The position numbers and the translations under genes were made by a program. Positions 26,088 to 35,489 of a stretch of DNA of 64,000 nt are shown here, in pieces. The notes below the pieces were generated by a model. It had not been told where the DNA came from. It searched no databases and saw only the letters and a list, made by a program, of their open reading frames with translations. The first letter of the stretch is position 1, and each line of letters starts with the position of its first letter. Origin of the DNA: Endosaccharibacter trunci (GTDB lineage Bacteria; Pseudomonadota; Alphaproteobacteria; Acetobacterales; Acetobacteraceae); the NCBI GenBank assembly GCA_024515975.1, contig JAMSKV010000002.1:283918-347917 (forward strand). The letters are read 5' to 3'.

Positions 26088-27638
26088 ATGCCGGCAACGG
26101 TTCAGTTCGAGACGACGCCGCACGAGCCGGCAGGCCCTTTTCTGCGTCTGTGGCATTGCGTTCCGGTTCTGGTCGCGCTGCTGCTGCCGTTGCGGCTGAT
26201 CCTGTCCTATATCGGCGACCCCGCGGTGCCCGGCAATCATGGCCGGTTTCCGAATGGATGGTGGGGCTGGTGGGACCAGTCGCAGTATCTCCTGTCGGCC
26301 CGTTCGCTCGCCGCAGGCGATCTGGCGCCGGGACATCACTGGTACCCGACGGGCTACGCGATGCTCGGCGCGCCGTTCACGCTATTGTCGGAGCTGCATC
26401 CCTATCTGCTGCCCGATCTGGCTTGCGTCGTGCTGGCGCTGTTCGGCTTTCTCGCCTTCGCCCGCGCCCTCGGGGTCGGGCGCAGCGTGGCGTCGCTCCT
26501 GTTCTTCTATGCCGTCGCCGGCACCGGGCCGCTCCGCAGCGTCTGGGCCGAGCCCTGGAATACCACCTTGTCCGCCGCGCTGATCTGGGGCTTGCTCGGA
26601 CTGACGGCGCGCCACCTGTCGGTCGTCGGCGACGCGGCGGTCCGGCGGTTCGGACGCATGGTCGCCCTGGGCGCGATCGCCGGCTTCATGCCGATGACGC
26701 GCCCCACAGACACGCTTCTGGTGGTGATCTGGGCCGCTGGCGCGGGCGTGATCGCGCTCTCCATGCGCCGATTGACGCCGGCCGATGCCGGCGCCCTGCT
26801 GCTGGGCGCGGTCCTGTCGTTCGTGCCGTCGGCTTCGTTGTGGTTCGCCATCCATGGCACGGCTCCGAGCGACTATGTGCGCAATTCCGCTGCCCTGGGT
26901 TTCGATTGGGGGACGCTCGGCTGGCGCGCCTATCTGTTGCTCGTCTCGCCGCGTCCCTGGTTTCCGGACGGGGCCGGCATGCTGGCGATGCTGCCCTGGC
27001 TGATCCCGTCTGTAGGCGGTCTGCTCGCCTTTCCCTGGCTGGTGCGCGGCCTGGCGTTTCGGCTCGCCCTGCTGCTGGCGGCGATGATCGTCTGCTATTC
27101 GGCCCTCTTCTGCTCGTATGTCGATCTGATTCCGCCCGGGCTCTGGCGCTACAACAACATCCATTATTTCAAATGGGCACTGCCGGGCATGATCCTGTTC
27201 GGCTGGCTCCTGGTGCGGCAGCTCGCGGCCGGACCCGGGCGTCCGGGATTTCGCGGCGCGATCCTGGCCAGTGTCGCCGCTCTTCTGATCGCCGATCTGC
27301 GACTCGTGCCGCGTCGTGCCGGAGCCGCCGCCCCGGCCTGGATGGTGCAGGTTCAGGGCGCCGTGCCGGGTTGGGACGAGAGCTATTTCGGTCACATCAC
27401 CCTTCGGGACTCGCGCGGCGAGCTGCTCTCGATCCGCGATTTCCGCGCGCTCCCGGACGAGCAAGGCTGGCGGTTCATCGCCCTGAGGAGGCCCTTCGAA
27501 GGGCCTCTCCGCATCTCCGGTATCGGTCATTGGCCGGATGGCGCGATCGGCCCTGGGACGGCGGGCATAACGCGATGGACCCGTGTTTTGGGTTTCAGGC
27601 TCCCCTTCAAGCATGGACGTCATACCGTCTGGCCATGA
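26088..27638 (+). CDS. multi-pass membrane protein, GT-C glycosyltransferase-like
   Basis: 516 residues with about ten hydrophobic helices. The first periplasmic loop has a conserved acidic pattern (GWWDQSQYLLSARSLAAGD) followed by HHWYPTGYAML, which resembles the catalytic loop of GT-C type transferases and mannosyltransferase-like proteins (PMT/RgtA group). The C-terminal 110 residues form a soluble domain. It probably transfers a polyprenyl-linked sugar to a cell-surface acceptor. Start at 26088 follows GAAAGAAGCACG. The family assignment is by pattern only. Confidence 0.55.
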   Translation: MPATVQFETTPHEPAGPFLRLWHCVPVLVALLLPLRLILSYIGDPAVPGNHGRFPNGWWGWWDQSQYLLSARSLAAGDLAPGHHWYPTGYAMLGAPFTLLSELHPYLLPDLACVVLALFGFLAFARALGVGRSVASLLFFYAVAGTGPLRSVWAEPWNTTLSAALIWGLLGLTARHLSVVGDAAVRRFGRMVALGAIAGFMPMTRPTDTLLVVIWAAGAGVIALSMRRLTPADAGALLLGAVLSFVPSASLWFAIHGTAPSDYVRNSAALGFDWGTLGWRAYLLLVSPRPWFPDGAGMLAMLPWLIPSVGGLLAFPWLVRGLAFRLALLLAAMIVCYSALFCSYVDLIPPGLWRYNNIHYFKWALPGMILFGWLLVRQLAAGPGRPGFRGAILASVAALLIADLRLVPRRAGAAAPAWMVQVQGAVPGWDESYFGHITLRDSRGELLSIRDFRALPDEQGWRFIALRRPFEGPLRISGIGHWPDGAIGPGTAGITRWTRVLGFRLPFKHGRHTVWP

Positions 27639-27790
27639 CGAAAACCGGGAAGCGATGCGGCATCGCAACAGGCGTGGTTCGAGGGCAACAGCTTAACCGA
27701 AGGTAAACGGTTCTTTCTCTGTTCCTGGACGGGAAGGGGGCGACCGCTTATCGTCACCCTCGCATGACGCACTCCCGGCCAGTCCATACA

Positions 27791-28141
27791 ATGCGCTTCG
27801 TTCTCGTCACGCTGCTTCTGGCGGCTGGCGTCCTGGCGCTCCCGGCTCTGGCGCATGGAACCGGCGCACGGGCGGCGCAGATCGGCCGCCACCGCGCCAG
27901 CGTGTCTGCGCCCGGCGCGCATCATGCCATTCGGCCCGTTCGGATCGCCCTGCACAGCCGGCATCGTCGTCTCGGCGGCAGCCTCGTCCGCTGCACCTCG
28001 CTGCAGCAGCCGCGCGGCAACGGCCGCATGGCCTCCGGCCATCATGGCGCGGGCACTTTCGCTCCCACCAGTCAGGCCGTGTTCTTTGCCCATGCCGGCG
28101 ATCGCTGCGTCTGGCATGCGGGGACGACCGTCCACGGCTAG
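27791..28141 (+). CDS. small secreted His/Arg-rich protein
   Basis: 116 residues from MRFVLVTLLLAAGVLALPALAHG, a clean Sec signal cleaved near ALA. The mature part is rich in His, Arg and Gly (IGRHRASVSAPGAHHAIR, GHHGAGTFAP) and holds two Cys. No family is recognised. An upstream in-frame ATG at 27764 is possible. It stands alone between the membrane protein and a small basic protein. Confidence 0.5.
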   Translation: MRFVLVTLLLAAGVLALPALAHGTGARAAQIGRHRASVSAPGAHHAIRPVRIALHSRHRRLGGSLVRCTSLQQPRGNGRMASGHHGAGTFAPTSQAVFFAHAGDRCVWHAGTTVHG

Positions 28142-28258
28142 GTGCGGCGCCCCAACGGCGGGGCTTGCCCGGCGCGGGGCGCCGGGGGAAAACCCCCTCC
28201 GGCCCCAGGGCGCGAGACTCGGCGCAAGACGGGGCGCGAGATGGGGGCGGGAGAAACG

Positions 28259-28582
28259 ATGATGTTCGGCAAGAAAAACAAGCGGACCGCCGGGCCGCTT
28301 CCGGCGTCCGAGCCGGTCGCGAAGCGGGTGAGTGCGAAAAGCCGCACCGTCGTGGCACCTGTAGCGGGCAAGGGATCCGGCAAGCTCGCTTACGAGACCC
28401 GCCGCGCCGAGAAGGCGGGGATGGGACTCGAGAAATGGATGGCCGAGAAGGACCGGCGTGCTCGCGCCGAACGCGAGGCGATCGCCGAGGCCAAGCGCAA
28501 GGCCGATGCCGGCCGCAAGGCGGAGGCCGCCAAGCCGGGCCTGCTGCGCCGGTTGCTGGACCGCGCCCATAAGCCGATCTGA
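28259..28582 (+). CDS. small basic coiled-coil hypothetical protein
   Basis: 107 residues starting MMFGKKNKRTAGPLP. It has a Lys/Arg-rich N-terminus and a charged helical C-terminal half (EKWMAEKDRRARAEREAI, AKRKADAGRKAEAAKPG) likely to form a coiled coil. It ends 4 bases before the manC-type gene, so the two are probably translated from one message. Family unknown to me. Confidence 0.6.
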   Translation: MMFGKKNKRTAGPLPASEPVAKRVSAKSRTVVAPVAGKGSGKLAYETRRAEKAGMGLEKWMAEKDRRARAEREAIAEAKRKADAGRKAEAAKPGLLRRLLDRAHKPI

Positions 28583-28586
28583 TCCG

Positions 28587-30047
28587 ATGTCCGACCGTTT
28601 CGATCCCGCTCCGGCGGCGACGCAGCCTGCCGCGTCCATCGTGGTTCCTGTTATCCTGTCCGGCGGTTCCGGCTCCCGGCTATGGCCGGTCTCGCGTGCT
28701 TCGTTCCCCAAGCAGCTCTGGCCGCTGGTGTCCGATCGCACCATGCTGCAGGAAACCGCCCTGCGCGGCGTTGGCGCCGGGTTCGCCCCGCCCATGGTGG
28801 TGTGCAACCACGAACATCGCTTCCTGATCGCCGAGCAGCTTCGTGCCGCCGGCATCGAGGAGGCGCGCATCGTGCTGGAGCCGGTGGGGCGCAATTCCGC
28901 GCCCGCGATCGCCGCCGCCGCTCTGCTGGTGGCCGAAACCAACCCCGGAGCGGTTCTCTGGGTGATGGCCGCCGATGCCGCGATCGCCCGCACCGATGCC
29001 CTGGCGCAATCGCTGTCCCTGGCCGTGTCCGCCGCCGGCGACGGCAAGCTGGTTCTGTTCGGCATGAAACCGACCCGGCCCGAGACGGGCTACGGGTATA
29101 TCGAGGTGGGTGCGCCCCTTCCGGGCCAGGACGGCGTGCATGCCGTGGCGGCTTTCGCCGAGAAGCCGAACGACGCGCGGGCGCGGGAGCTGCTGCAGAC
29201 CGGGCGGCATCTCTGGAATTCCGGCATGTTCGTCGCCACCGCCGCCACGCTGATCGAGGAACTCCGCCTGCATGCGCCGGAGGTTCTCGCCGCCACGGAG
29301 CGTGCGGTGGGGCATCGCGGCACGGATCTGGACTTCATCCGGCTCGATCCGGCCTCGTTCGCGGCCGCGCCTGATATCTCGATCGACTATGCCGTCGCGG
29401 AACGCACGGCGCATGCCGCGGTGGTCCCGGCCGATCTGGGCTGGTCCGATGTCGGTTCCTGGGATGCGCTGTGGGACATCAGCGCCAAGGATGCGGACGG
29501 CAACGTGGCGATCGGCGACGTCTTCCTGGAACACACCAGCGACTGCTATGTGCGCTCGGACGGCATCGTCACCGCCGTGACCGGGTTGCAGGACGCGATC
29601 GTGGTGGTGACGGATGACGCGGTTCTGGTGACGCATCGCCATCAGGCGCAGGACGTGAAGAAGGTGGTGGAGCGTCTCCGGGCCGCCGGCCGGCACGAGG
29701 CGGTGGCGCATAACCGGTCCTACCGGCCCTGGGGATTCACCGAGGGGCTGATCGAAGGCGAGCGCTTCCAGGTGAAGCGGATCGTGGTGAAGCCGGGCGA
29801 GCGGCTCTCTCTGCAGCGTCATTTCCATCGTGCCGAGCATTGGGTCGTGGTGGCCGGCGTGGCGCTGGTCACGCGCGAGGGCGAGCAGATTCTGGTGCGG
29901 GAAAACGAGAGCGTCTATCTGCCGCTCGGCTGCGTGCACCGTTTGGAGAACCCCGGCCGGATTCCGCTGACCCTGATCGAGGTGCAGAGCGGTTCGTATC
30001 TCGGCGAGGACGATATCGTCCGCCTGGACGAGCCGGCTTCGAACTGA
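28587..30047 (+). CDS. manC: mannose-1-P guanylyltransferase / mannose-6-P isomerase
   Basis: 486 residues of the bifunctional type II enzyme (AlgA/XanB/ManC). N-terminal nucleotidyltransferase: VILSGGSGSRLWPVSR and FPKQLW at about 20-40, with AEKPNDARA near 192. C-terminal cupin-type isomerase: RPWGFTEGLIEGERFQVKRI, then QRHFHRAEHWVVVAG and the end of the metal site. It makes mannose-6-P and GDP-mannose for exopolysaccharide, LPS or glycolipid synthesis. This fits the surface-sugar genes at 26.1 and 32.8-35.4 kb. Confidence 0.9.
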   Translation: MSDRFDPAPAATQPAASIVVPVILSGGSGSRLWPVSRASFPKQLWPLVSDRTMLQETALRGVGAGFAPPMVVCNHEHRFLIAEQLRAAGIEEARIVLEPVGRNSAPAIAAAALLVAETNPGAVLWVMAADAAIARTDALAQSLSLAVSAAGDGKLVLFGMKPTRPETGYGYIEVGAPLPGQDGVHAVAAFAEKPNDARARELLQTGRHLWNSGMFVATAATLIEELRLHAPEVLAATERAVGHRGTDLDFIRLDPASFAAAPDISIDYAVAERTAHAAVVPADLGWSDVGSWDALWDISAKDADGNVAIGDVFLEHTSDCYVRSDGIVTAVTGLQDAIVVVTDDAVLVTHRHQAQDVKKVVERLRAAGRHEAVAHNRSYRPWGFTEGLIEGERFQVKRIVVKPGERLSLQRHFHRAEHWVVVAGVALVTREGEQILVRENESVYLPLGCVHRLENPGRIPLTLIEVQSGSYLGEDDIVRLDEPASN

Positions 30048-30107
30048 TCCTCGCCCCTTGCCCCGCCCGCACGGTTCCGGATCGCGCGGACGGGGCAGTT
30101 CGGGCAT

Positions 30108-30142
30108 GGAAAAGCCGGCCATCCCTCAAGGACGGCCGGCCT
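30108..30142 (-). terminator. rho-independent terminator of the LysR gene
   Basis: Read on the minus strand: GCCGGCC, a short TCC/GGGA inner stem with a TTGA loop, then GGCCGGC followed by TTTTCC. It starts 24 bases after the LysR stop and lies between the convergent manC and lysR genes. Confidence 0.7.
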
Positions 30143-30166
30143 GGACGTGCTGCCTGGAACCGGGGG

Positions 30167-31057
30167 TCAGGCCCTGGCCGGCATCTCGGCGAGCAGGAAA
30201 TCGCGGAACACGGCCACGCGCTTCGAGGTGCGCAGCTCTTCCGGATACACGAAATACGCCTCGATGGTCGGCGGCTTGATGTCGGTCATGATCCGCTGGA
30301 GACCGGGCCGGTCGATCAGCATGTAGTGCGGCAAAGACCCGATGCCGAGGCCGGCTTCGATCGCGTCGGCGAGCGCGGTGAGGCTGTTCACCTCGAATAC
30401 CGGCTGGCGCTTCTGACCGTTGGAGCGGCCGAACGAGGCGAGCCAGTTCACGTCCGCGACCGGCGGGTGATAGGTGCCGAACATCAGCAGGCGATGCTTG
30501 TCGAGATCCTCCATCGTCGCCGGCGTGCCGTGCTTGGCGATGTAGGACGGGGCGGCGCAGACCTGGAGCTGGATATCCGTCAGATGACGCTGCACCAGAT
30601 CGGGCTGACGCGGCGGATGCATGCGGATCGCCACATCGGCCTCGCGCATACCCAGATCGAGATCGCTGTCTTCCAGGATCAGCGTGATCGAGATGTCCGG
30701 GTGCGCGTCCAGGAAGCGGGGCAGGCGGGGAGTGAGCCAGGATGTGCCGAACCCGGTGGTCGTCGTGACCTTGAGCCGGCCGGCCGCCTTTTCCTTGCTT
30801 TCCGTGAGCAGCGCCTCGGTCATCGCCAGCTTGGCGAAGACGTCGCGCACGGTGCGGTTCATCTGCTCGCCCTGTTCCGTGAGGATCAGGCCGCGCGCAT
30901 GGCGGTGGAACAACGGCACCTGCAGCGCTTCTTCCAGCGCCGAGATCTGCCGGCTGACGGCGGACTGGCTGAGATTGAGCACGTCGCCCGCATGGGTGAA
31001 GCTGCCCGCTTCCGCCACGGCGTGGAAAATCCGCAGCTTGTCCCAATCCATGCTCAT
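30167..31057 (-). CDS. LysR-family transcriptional regulator
   Basis: 296 residues from the ATG at 31057 with AGGAA upstream. The N-terminal HTH reads FHAVAEAGSFTHAGDVLNLS followed by QSAVSRQISALEEAL; the C-terminal two-lobe sensor domain begins around 90 (LKVTTTTGFGTSWL). The sequence resembles the alphaproteobacterial LysR group (VtlR/LsrB-like) that controls cell envelope and redox genes. It lies 43 bases downstream of trxB on the same strand, so it may be co-transcribed with it. Confidence 0.88.
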   Translation of the reverse strand: MSMDWDKLRIFHAVAEAGSFTHAGDVLNLSQSAVSRQISALEEALQVPLFHRHARGLILTEQGEQMNRTVRDVFAKLAMTEALLTESKEKAAGRLKVTTTTGFGTSWLTPRLPRFLDAHPDISITLILEDSDLDLGMREADVAIRMHPPRQPDLVQRHLTDIQLQVCAAPSYIAKHGTPATMEDLDKHRLLMFGTYHPPVADVNWLASFGRSNGQKRQPVFEVNSLTALADAIEAGLGIGSLPHYMLIDRPGLQRIMTDIKPPTIEAYFVYPEELRTSKRVAVFRDFLLAEMPARA

Positions 31058-31100
31058 TGTTTCCTGCTGCTCGTTCGCACGACGGCGGTGCGGACCGTGT

Positions 31101-32114
31101 TCATGCGGCTGCCCGGGCTGCGTCGGGGACGGACGGGTCCGCCGCCTGGGTGTCCGGCGCCGGGATGCCGGCGAGATAGCGCTCCGCATCCAGCGCCGCC
31201 ATGCACCCCGAACCCGCTGCCGTCACGGCCTGGCGGTAGATCCTGTCCTGCACGTCGCCGGCCGCGAACACGCCCGGCACGCTGGTGCGGGTGGTTCCGG
31301 GTTCGGTCACCACATAACCCTCGGAATCGAGCGCGACCTGGTCCTTGAACACCGCCGTGTTCGGGGTGTGGCCGATCGCGATGAACACGCCGTCCACCGC
31401 CAGGGTCGTCTCTGCGCCGTCCTTGGTGTCGCGCAGGCGGATGCCGCTGACCACGGGCGGGGTGCCGCTATCGGTGATCTCTTCCACCGTCTTGTTCCAT
31501 AGCACCGAGACCTTCGGATGGGCGAACAGGCGATCCTGGAGAATGCGTTCGGCGCGCAGGCTGTCGCGCCGGTGGATCAGGGTGACGTGGTCGGCATGAT
31601 GGGTGAGGTGGAGCGCTTCCTCCACCGCAGTGTTGCCGCCGCCGACGACCGCCACGCGCCTGCCGCGGTAGAAGAACCCGTCGCAGGTGGCGCAGGCCGA
31701 CACGCCAGCGCCATGCAGCCGGCTTTCCGACGGCAGACCGAGCCAGCGCGCCTGGGCGCCTGTGGCGATGACCACGGTCTTGGCCAGGAACACGTCGCCC
31801 GAATCCCCGACCATGCGGAACGGCTCGCCCGGCGCGCGCGGCGAGAAATCGCACTCAACGATCAGGTCGTGGATGATGCGGGTGCCGACATGCTCGGCCT
31901 GTGCCTGCATCTGCTCCATCAGCCACGGACCCTGGATGGCCTCGGCAAAGCCCGGGTAGTTCTCCACATCCGTGGTGATCATGAGCTGCCCGCCCGGCTG
32001 CAATCCCGCCACCAGCATCGGCTTGAGGTTCGCGCGCGCGGCGTAGATCGCCGCGGTGAAGCCTGCCGGGCCGGCGCCGATCACGAGGAAATCGGTGGTG
32101 AAGGTCTGGCTCAT
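31101..32114 (-). CDS. trxB: thioredoxin reductase
   Basis: 337 residues. FAD motif VIGAGPAGFTAAIYAARANL at 11-30, redox-active disulphide CATC at 141-144, NADPH motif GGGNTAVEEALHL, and the C-terminal FAD motif FAAGDVQDRIYRQAVTAAGSG. It transfers electrons from NADPH to thioredoxin in the cytosol. It is divergent from the Lrp-type gene at 32315 with a 200-base promoter region between them. A short C-terminal extension (PDTQAADPSVPDAARAAA) is unremarkable. Confidence 0.95.
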   Translation of the reverse strand: MSQTFTTDFLVIGAGPAGFTAAIYAARANLKPMLVAGLQPGGQLMITTDVENYPGFAEAIQGPWLMEQMQAQAEHVGTRIIHDLIVECDFSPRAPGEPFRMVGDSGDVFLAKTVVIATGAQARWLGLPSESRLHGAGVSACATCDGFFYRGRRVAVVGGGNTAVEEALHLTHHADHVTLIHRRDSLRAERILQDRLFAHPKVSVLWNKTVEEITDSGTPPVVSGIRLRDTKDGAETTLAVDGVFIAIGHTPNTAVFKDQVALDSEGYVVTEPGTTRTSVPGVFAAGDVQDRIYRQAVTAAGSGCMAALDAERYLAGIPAPDTQAADPSVPDAARAAA

Positions 32115-32314
32115 CGTCTGCGAATCGGTTCCATAGTCCAGTCAAGGATATGAGTGCGCGATGCTGCGGTGCAAGCAAGTTGGGCGTGAAGGATCGTTGC
32201 CATGTCCCGCCGTCGGGGAAAACCCGTTTCCGCACGGGAACGATCGCGACGGGGGGCGCGACGGGGGCGCGGCGGGCTTTTCCCCGCGCCGACGGTGCCA
32301 TACATAGGTCGCCG

Positions 32315-32794
32315 ATGCAGACCGCCGACAAGATGCCAGCCGAACTGGATGCGATCGATCGCCGGATCGTCGCCGAGCTCCAGCGCGACGGCCGCATGAC
32401 CAACGTGGAACTCGCCAGGCGGGCGGGCATTTCCGCGCCGCCCTGCTTGCGGCGCGTGCGTCGCCTGGAGGAGCTGGGCGTCCTGCGTGGCTATTACGGC
32501 GACAGCGACCCGCATCTGCTGGGCTGGAGCATCGTCTTCTTCGCCCTGGTCGGTCTGGACAGCCAGAAGGAAGCGGTGCTGACCCAGTTCGAGACCGTGG
32601 TCGCCGAATGGCCGGAAGTGCGCGAATGCCACATGATCCGGGGCGGCGGCGATTTCCTGCTGCGTCTGGTGGCCCGCGACACCGCGCATGAGAACCAGCT
32701 CACCCGCCGCCTCACCGAGCTGGCGAATGTGAGCCGTTTGCAGACCTTGCAGACCATCCGCACCAGCCGCGATCTCGCCGGCGTGCCCATTTGA
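32315..32794 (+). CDS. Lrp/AsnC-family transcriptional regulator
   Basis: 159 residues from the ATG at 32315. N-terminal HTH: LDAIDRRIVAELQRDGRMTN and VELARRAGISAPPCLRRVRRLEELGVL; C-terminal RAM ligand domain with GGGDFLLRLVARD. It resembles the Lrp group that senses amino acids or, in alphaproteobacteria, sits next to trxB. It is divergent from trxB and its stop overlaps the start of the glycosyltransferase gene. Confidence 0.9.
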   Translation: MQTADKMPAELDAIDRRIVAELQRDGRMTNVELARRAGISAPPCLRRVRRLEELGVLRGYYGDSDPHLLGWSIVFFALVGLDSQKEAVLTQFETVVAEWPEVRECHMIRGGGDFLLRLVARDTAHENQLTRRLTELANVSRLQTLQTIRTSRDLAGVPI

Positions 32795-33960
32795 CGGGGG
32801 GCGCCGACGCCGTGACCGTGCCCGGCCGGATCGATCCCGCTCCCGGCGGATCGCTCGAGATCAGCGTCGTGATTCCCTGCTTTCGCGAGCGGCCCAATAT
32901 CCGGCCGATGGTGGCAGCGCTCGACGCGGCGCTGGCGGAGCTGCGCTGGGAAGCCATCTTCGTCGACGACAACAGCCCGGACGGCACGGCGGAGGAGATC
33001 CGCGCGGTGGCGCGGACCGACCAGCGCGTGCGCGGGCTGCGCCGGATCGGCCGTCGCGGTCTGGCTTCGGCGGTGATCGAGGGGATCCTGTCGTCTTCCG
33101 CCGAGATGGTCGCGGTGATCGACGGCGATCTGCAGCACGACGAGACGCAGATCCCGGTGCTGCTGGAAGCGGTGCGGTCCGGGCGCTGCGATATCGCCGT
33201 GGCGTCGCGCCATGCGGAGGGCGGCGATGCTGCAGGGCTTTCCTCGGCCTGGCGACATCGCCTGTCCGAAGGCGGCATCCGCATGGCCCAGGCCGTGCTG
33301 CCGAAACGGTCGGGCTTTCCGCCCCTGCGCGACCCGATGAGCGGGTTCTTTCTGTGCGAGCGGCGGTTCTTCGACCAAGTGGCGCCGTATCTCAGCGGGC
33401 ATGGCTTCAAGATCCTGCTCGACCTGATCCTGTCCGCGCCGCGCGGCACCGGAGAGGTGCCGCGTGTGCTGGAATTGCCGGCGCGGTTCCGGCCGCGTCT
33501 GCAAGGCGAGAGCAAGCTCGACGCGCTGGTGTTGGTGCAGTTCGCCGCCATGCTGCTGGACAAATTCTGTCGTGGCCTGCTGCCGCTGCGCTTCCTGAGC
33601 TTTGCGCTGGTGGGGCTGGCCGGCGTGGCGGTGAATCTGCTGGTGCTGGATGCCGGGCTCTGGTTCGGGTTCGATTTCAACAAATCCCAGGTGATCGCCA
33701 CCATCGCGGCGACATTGGCGGATTTCTGGCTGAACAATACGCTGACCTATCGCGATCGCCGCTTGCGGGGCGGGGGATTGCTGATCGGTCTGCCGCTGTT
33801 TCTGCTGGTCTGCGCGATCGGCAACGTGGCCGGGATCGGCATCGCGCGCGCGCTCTACGATAGCCATCACGGCTGGCAGCCGGCCGGTGCGGCAGGCGCC
33901 GCCATCGCGGTGGTCTGGAACTACGCCATGTCGTCCACCCTGATCTGGCGGGCACGGTAA
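32791..33960 (+). CDS. GT2 polyprenol-phosphate glycosyltransferase fused to GtrA
   Basis: About 389 residues from a TTG overlapping the previous stop, or 382 from the GTG at 32812. The N-terminal GT-A domain has ISVVIPCFRERPNI, FVDDNSPDGTAEEI and DGDLQHDETQIP (the metal-binding Asp motif), as in dolichol-phosphate mannosyltransferases. The C-terminal 130 residues are a four-helix GtrA-type membrane domain (RFLSFALVGLAGVAVNLLVL, ADFWLNNTLTYRDR). Such fusions load a sugar on undecaprenyl phosphate and flip or present it. The next gene, a GT39 transferase, overlaps by one base and is the likely user. Confidence 0.9.
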   Translation: MTGGADAVTVPGRIDPAPGGSLEISVVIPCFRERPNIRPMVAALDAALAELRWEAIFVDDNSPDGTAEEIRAVARTDQRVRGLRRIGRRGLASAVIEGILSSSAEMVAVIDGDLQHDETQIPVLLEAVRSGRCDIAVASRHAEGGDAAGLSSAWRHRLSEGGIRMAQAVLPKRSGFPPLRDPMSGFFLCERRFFDQVAPYLSGHGFKILLDLILSAPRGTGEVPRVLELPARFRPRLQGESKLDALVLVQFAAMLLDKFCRGLLPLRFLSFALVGLAGVAVNLLVLDAGLWFGFDFNKSQVIATIAATLADFWLNNTLTYRDRRLRGGGLLIGLPLFLLVCAIGNVAGIGIARALYDSHHGWQPAGAAGAAIAVVWNYAMSSTLIWRAR

Positions 33961-35432
33961 TGCCGCGCGGCTTGCCCGCGCGTCCGCACCTCCTGCCGTT
34001 CGTGGGACTTCTGGCGGCGCTGACGGTTCTGCGTCTGGTGGTGGCCGGTTTCGCGCCTTTGTCGGCGGACGAGACCTATTACTGGGTCTGGTCGCGGGCG
34101 CTGGCGCCAGGCTTCCTGGACCATCCGCCGATGGTGGCGTTGTGGATACGGGCCGGCACCTGGCTCTGCGGCGACGGGGCCCTGGGGATTCGCCTGCTGG
34201 GGCCGCTATCGGCGGCGGCTGGGACGGTTCTGCTCGGTTTCGCGGCGGCGGATTTCGGTCCGTCCGAGGGGCGCGCGGCGCGGGCGGTGGTGGCGGGAAC
34301 GCTGCTGAACGCGACTCTGATCCTGGCGGCGGGCAGCATCACCCTCACGCCCGACACGCCGCTGCTGTTCTTCTGGACGGCGGCGTTGTTCGCCCTGGGG
34401 CGGCTGCAGGCCACGGGTCGGGCGCTGTGGTGGCCCGTGGCCGGCATCGCCGTCGGTCTGGCTCTGGACAGCAAATACACGGTGGTTCTGCCCGGCGCCG
34501 GTCTGGCCGCCTGGCTGGTTCTGACCCGCTCCGGCCGGGCCTGGTTGCGTTCTCCCTGGCCGTGGATGGCGGCGCTCCTGGCGGCTCTCATGTTCTCGCC
34601 AGTGCTGGACTGGAACGCCGCGCATGGCTGGGCCAGTTTCCTCAAGCAGGGCGGCCGCACTGGCGACTGGCATCCGGCGCGGGCGCTGCAATATCTCGGC
34701 GAGCTCGCCGGAGGCCAGATCGGCCTGGCTACGCCCGGCGTCTTCGTGCTGATCGTGCTGGGCCTTGCGCGGGCGGTGCGCGCCGGACGGGCGGGCGATG
34801 CCGCCGGGTCCCTGCTCGCCTGGGTGACGCTTCTGCCCGTATGCGTGTTCGTGCAACATGCGTTCGGCGATCGCGTGCAGGCGAACTGGCCTGGCCTGCT
34901 CTACCCGTCCGCCGTGCTGGCCGCCGTTCTTTGGGCGCCGCGCGGCTGGCGTCCCGCTGCTGCATTGGGGTTGGTCCTGGCCGTGCCGCTCTATCTCCAG
35001 GCCGCCGCCGCACCGTTCGAGTTGCCGCGCAAGATGGACATCACCTTGCAGCGCCTGGCGGGCTGGCCTGATCTGGCGCGTCGTGCAGCGGCGCTGGAAC
35101 CCGGATTCATCGCCGCGGATGATTATGCTTTGGCGGCCGAACTGGCCCATGCGCTTGCCGATCGCGAGGTGATCGGCGCGGCGCCGCGCTGGCGCTTGTT
35201 CGATCTGCCGCATCCGGATCTGGCCGGGCGCAGCGGAATCCTGCTGCGCGACGCCCGACGCAAGGATGCGCCCGATCCCTCCCTCTGGGTGCTGCGCGGC
35301 CCGCCGATCCCGCTGTCGCGTGGTCGCGGCGGGCAGGTCGCGGAGACCTACCTGGCCTGGCCGGTTTCGGTGCCGTTCGGGCTGAAGCGGCCGGCGCAGC
35401 AGGAGTTCGTCCGGATGCCTTCGCCGCATTAG
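33960..35432 (+). CDS. GT39-family glycosyltransferase (ArnT/PMT-like)
   Basis: 490 residues with a long series of hydrophobic helices. The first periplasmic loop carries LSADETYYWVWSRALAPGFL and DHPPMVALWIRAGTWL, the DE and DHPP motifs of PMT/ArnT-type GT-C enzymes. These use polyprenyl-phosphate sugars to modify lipid A or other surface molecules. It overlaps the GT2-GtrA gene by one base (TAATG), so the pair works as donor synthesis plus transfer. Confidence 0.88.
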   Translation: MPRGLPARPHLLPFVGLLAALTVLRLVVAGFAPLSADETYYWVWSRALAPGFLDHPPMVALWIRAGTWLCGDGALGIRLLGPLSAAAGTVLLGFAAADFGPSEGRAARAVVAGTLLNATLILAAGSITLTPDTPLLFFWTAALFALGRLQATGRALWWPVAGIAVGLALDSKYTVVLPGAGLAAWLVLTRSGRAWLRSPWPWMAALLAALMFSPVLDWNAAHGWASFLKQGGRTGDWHPARALQYLGELAGGQIGLATPGVFVLIVLGLARAVRAGRAGDAAGSLLAWVTLLPVCVFVQHAFGDRVQANWPGLLYPSAVLAAVLWAPRGWRPAAALGLVLAVPLYLQAAAAPFELPRKMDITLQRLAGWPDLARRAAALEPGFIAADDYALAAELAHALADREVIGAAPRWRLFDLPHPDLAGRSGILLRDARRKDAPDPSLWVLRGPPIPLSRGRGGQVAETYLAWPVSVPFGLKRPAQQEFVRMPSPH

Positions 35433-35489
35433 CGAAGCGTTAAGTGCGCCGCATCTAGCATCGCCCGTCGGATCGAAGGAGCAAGCCGG

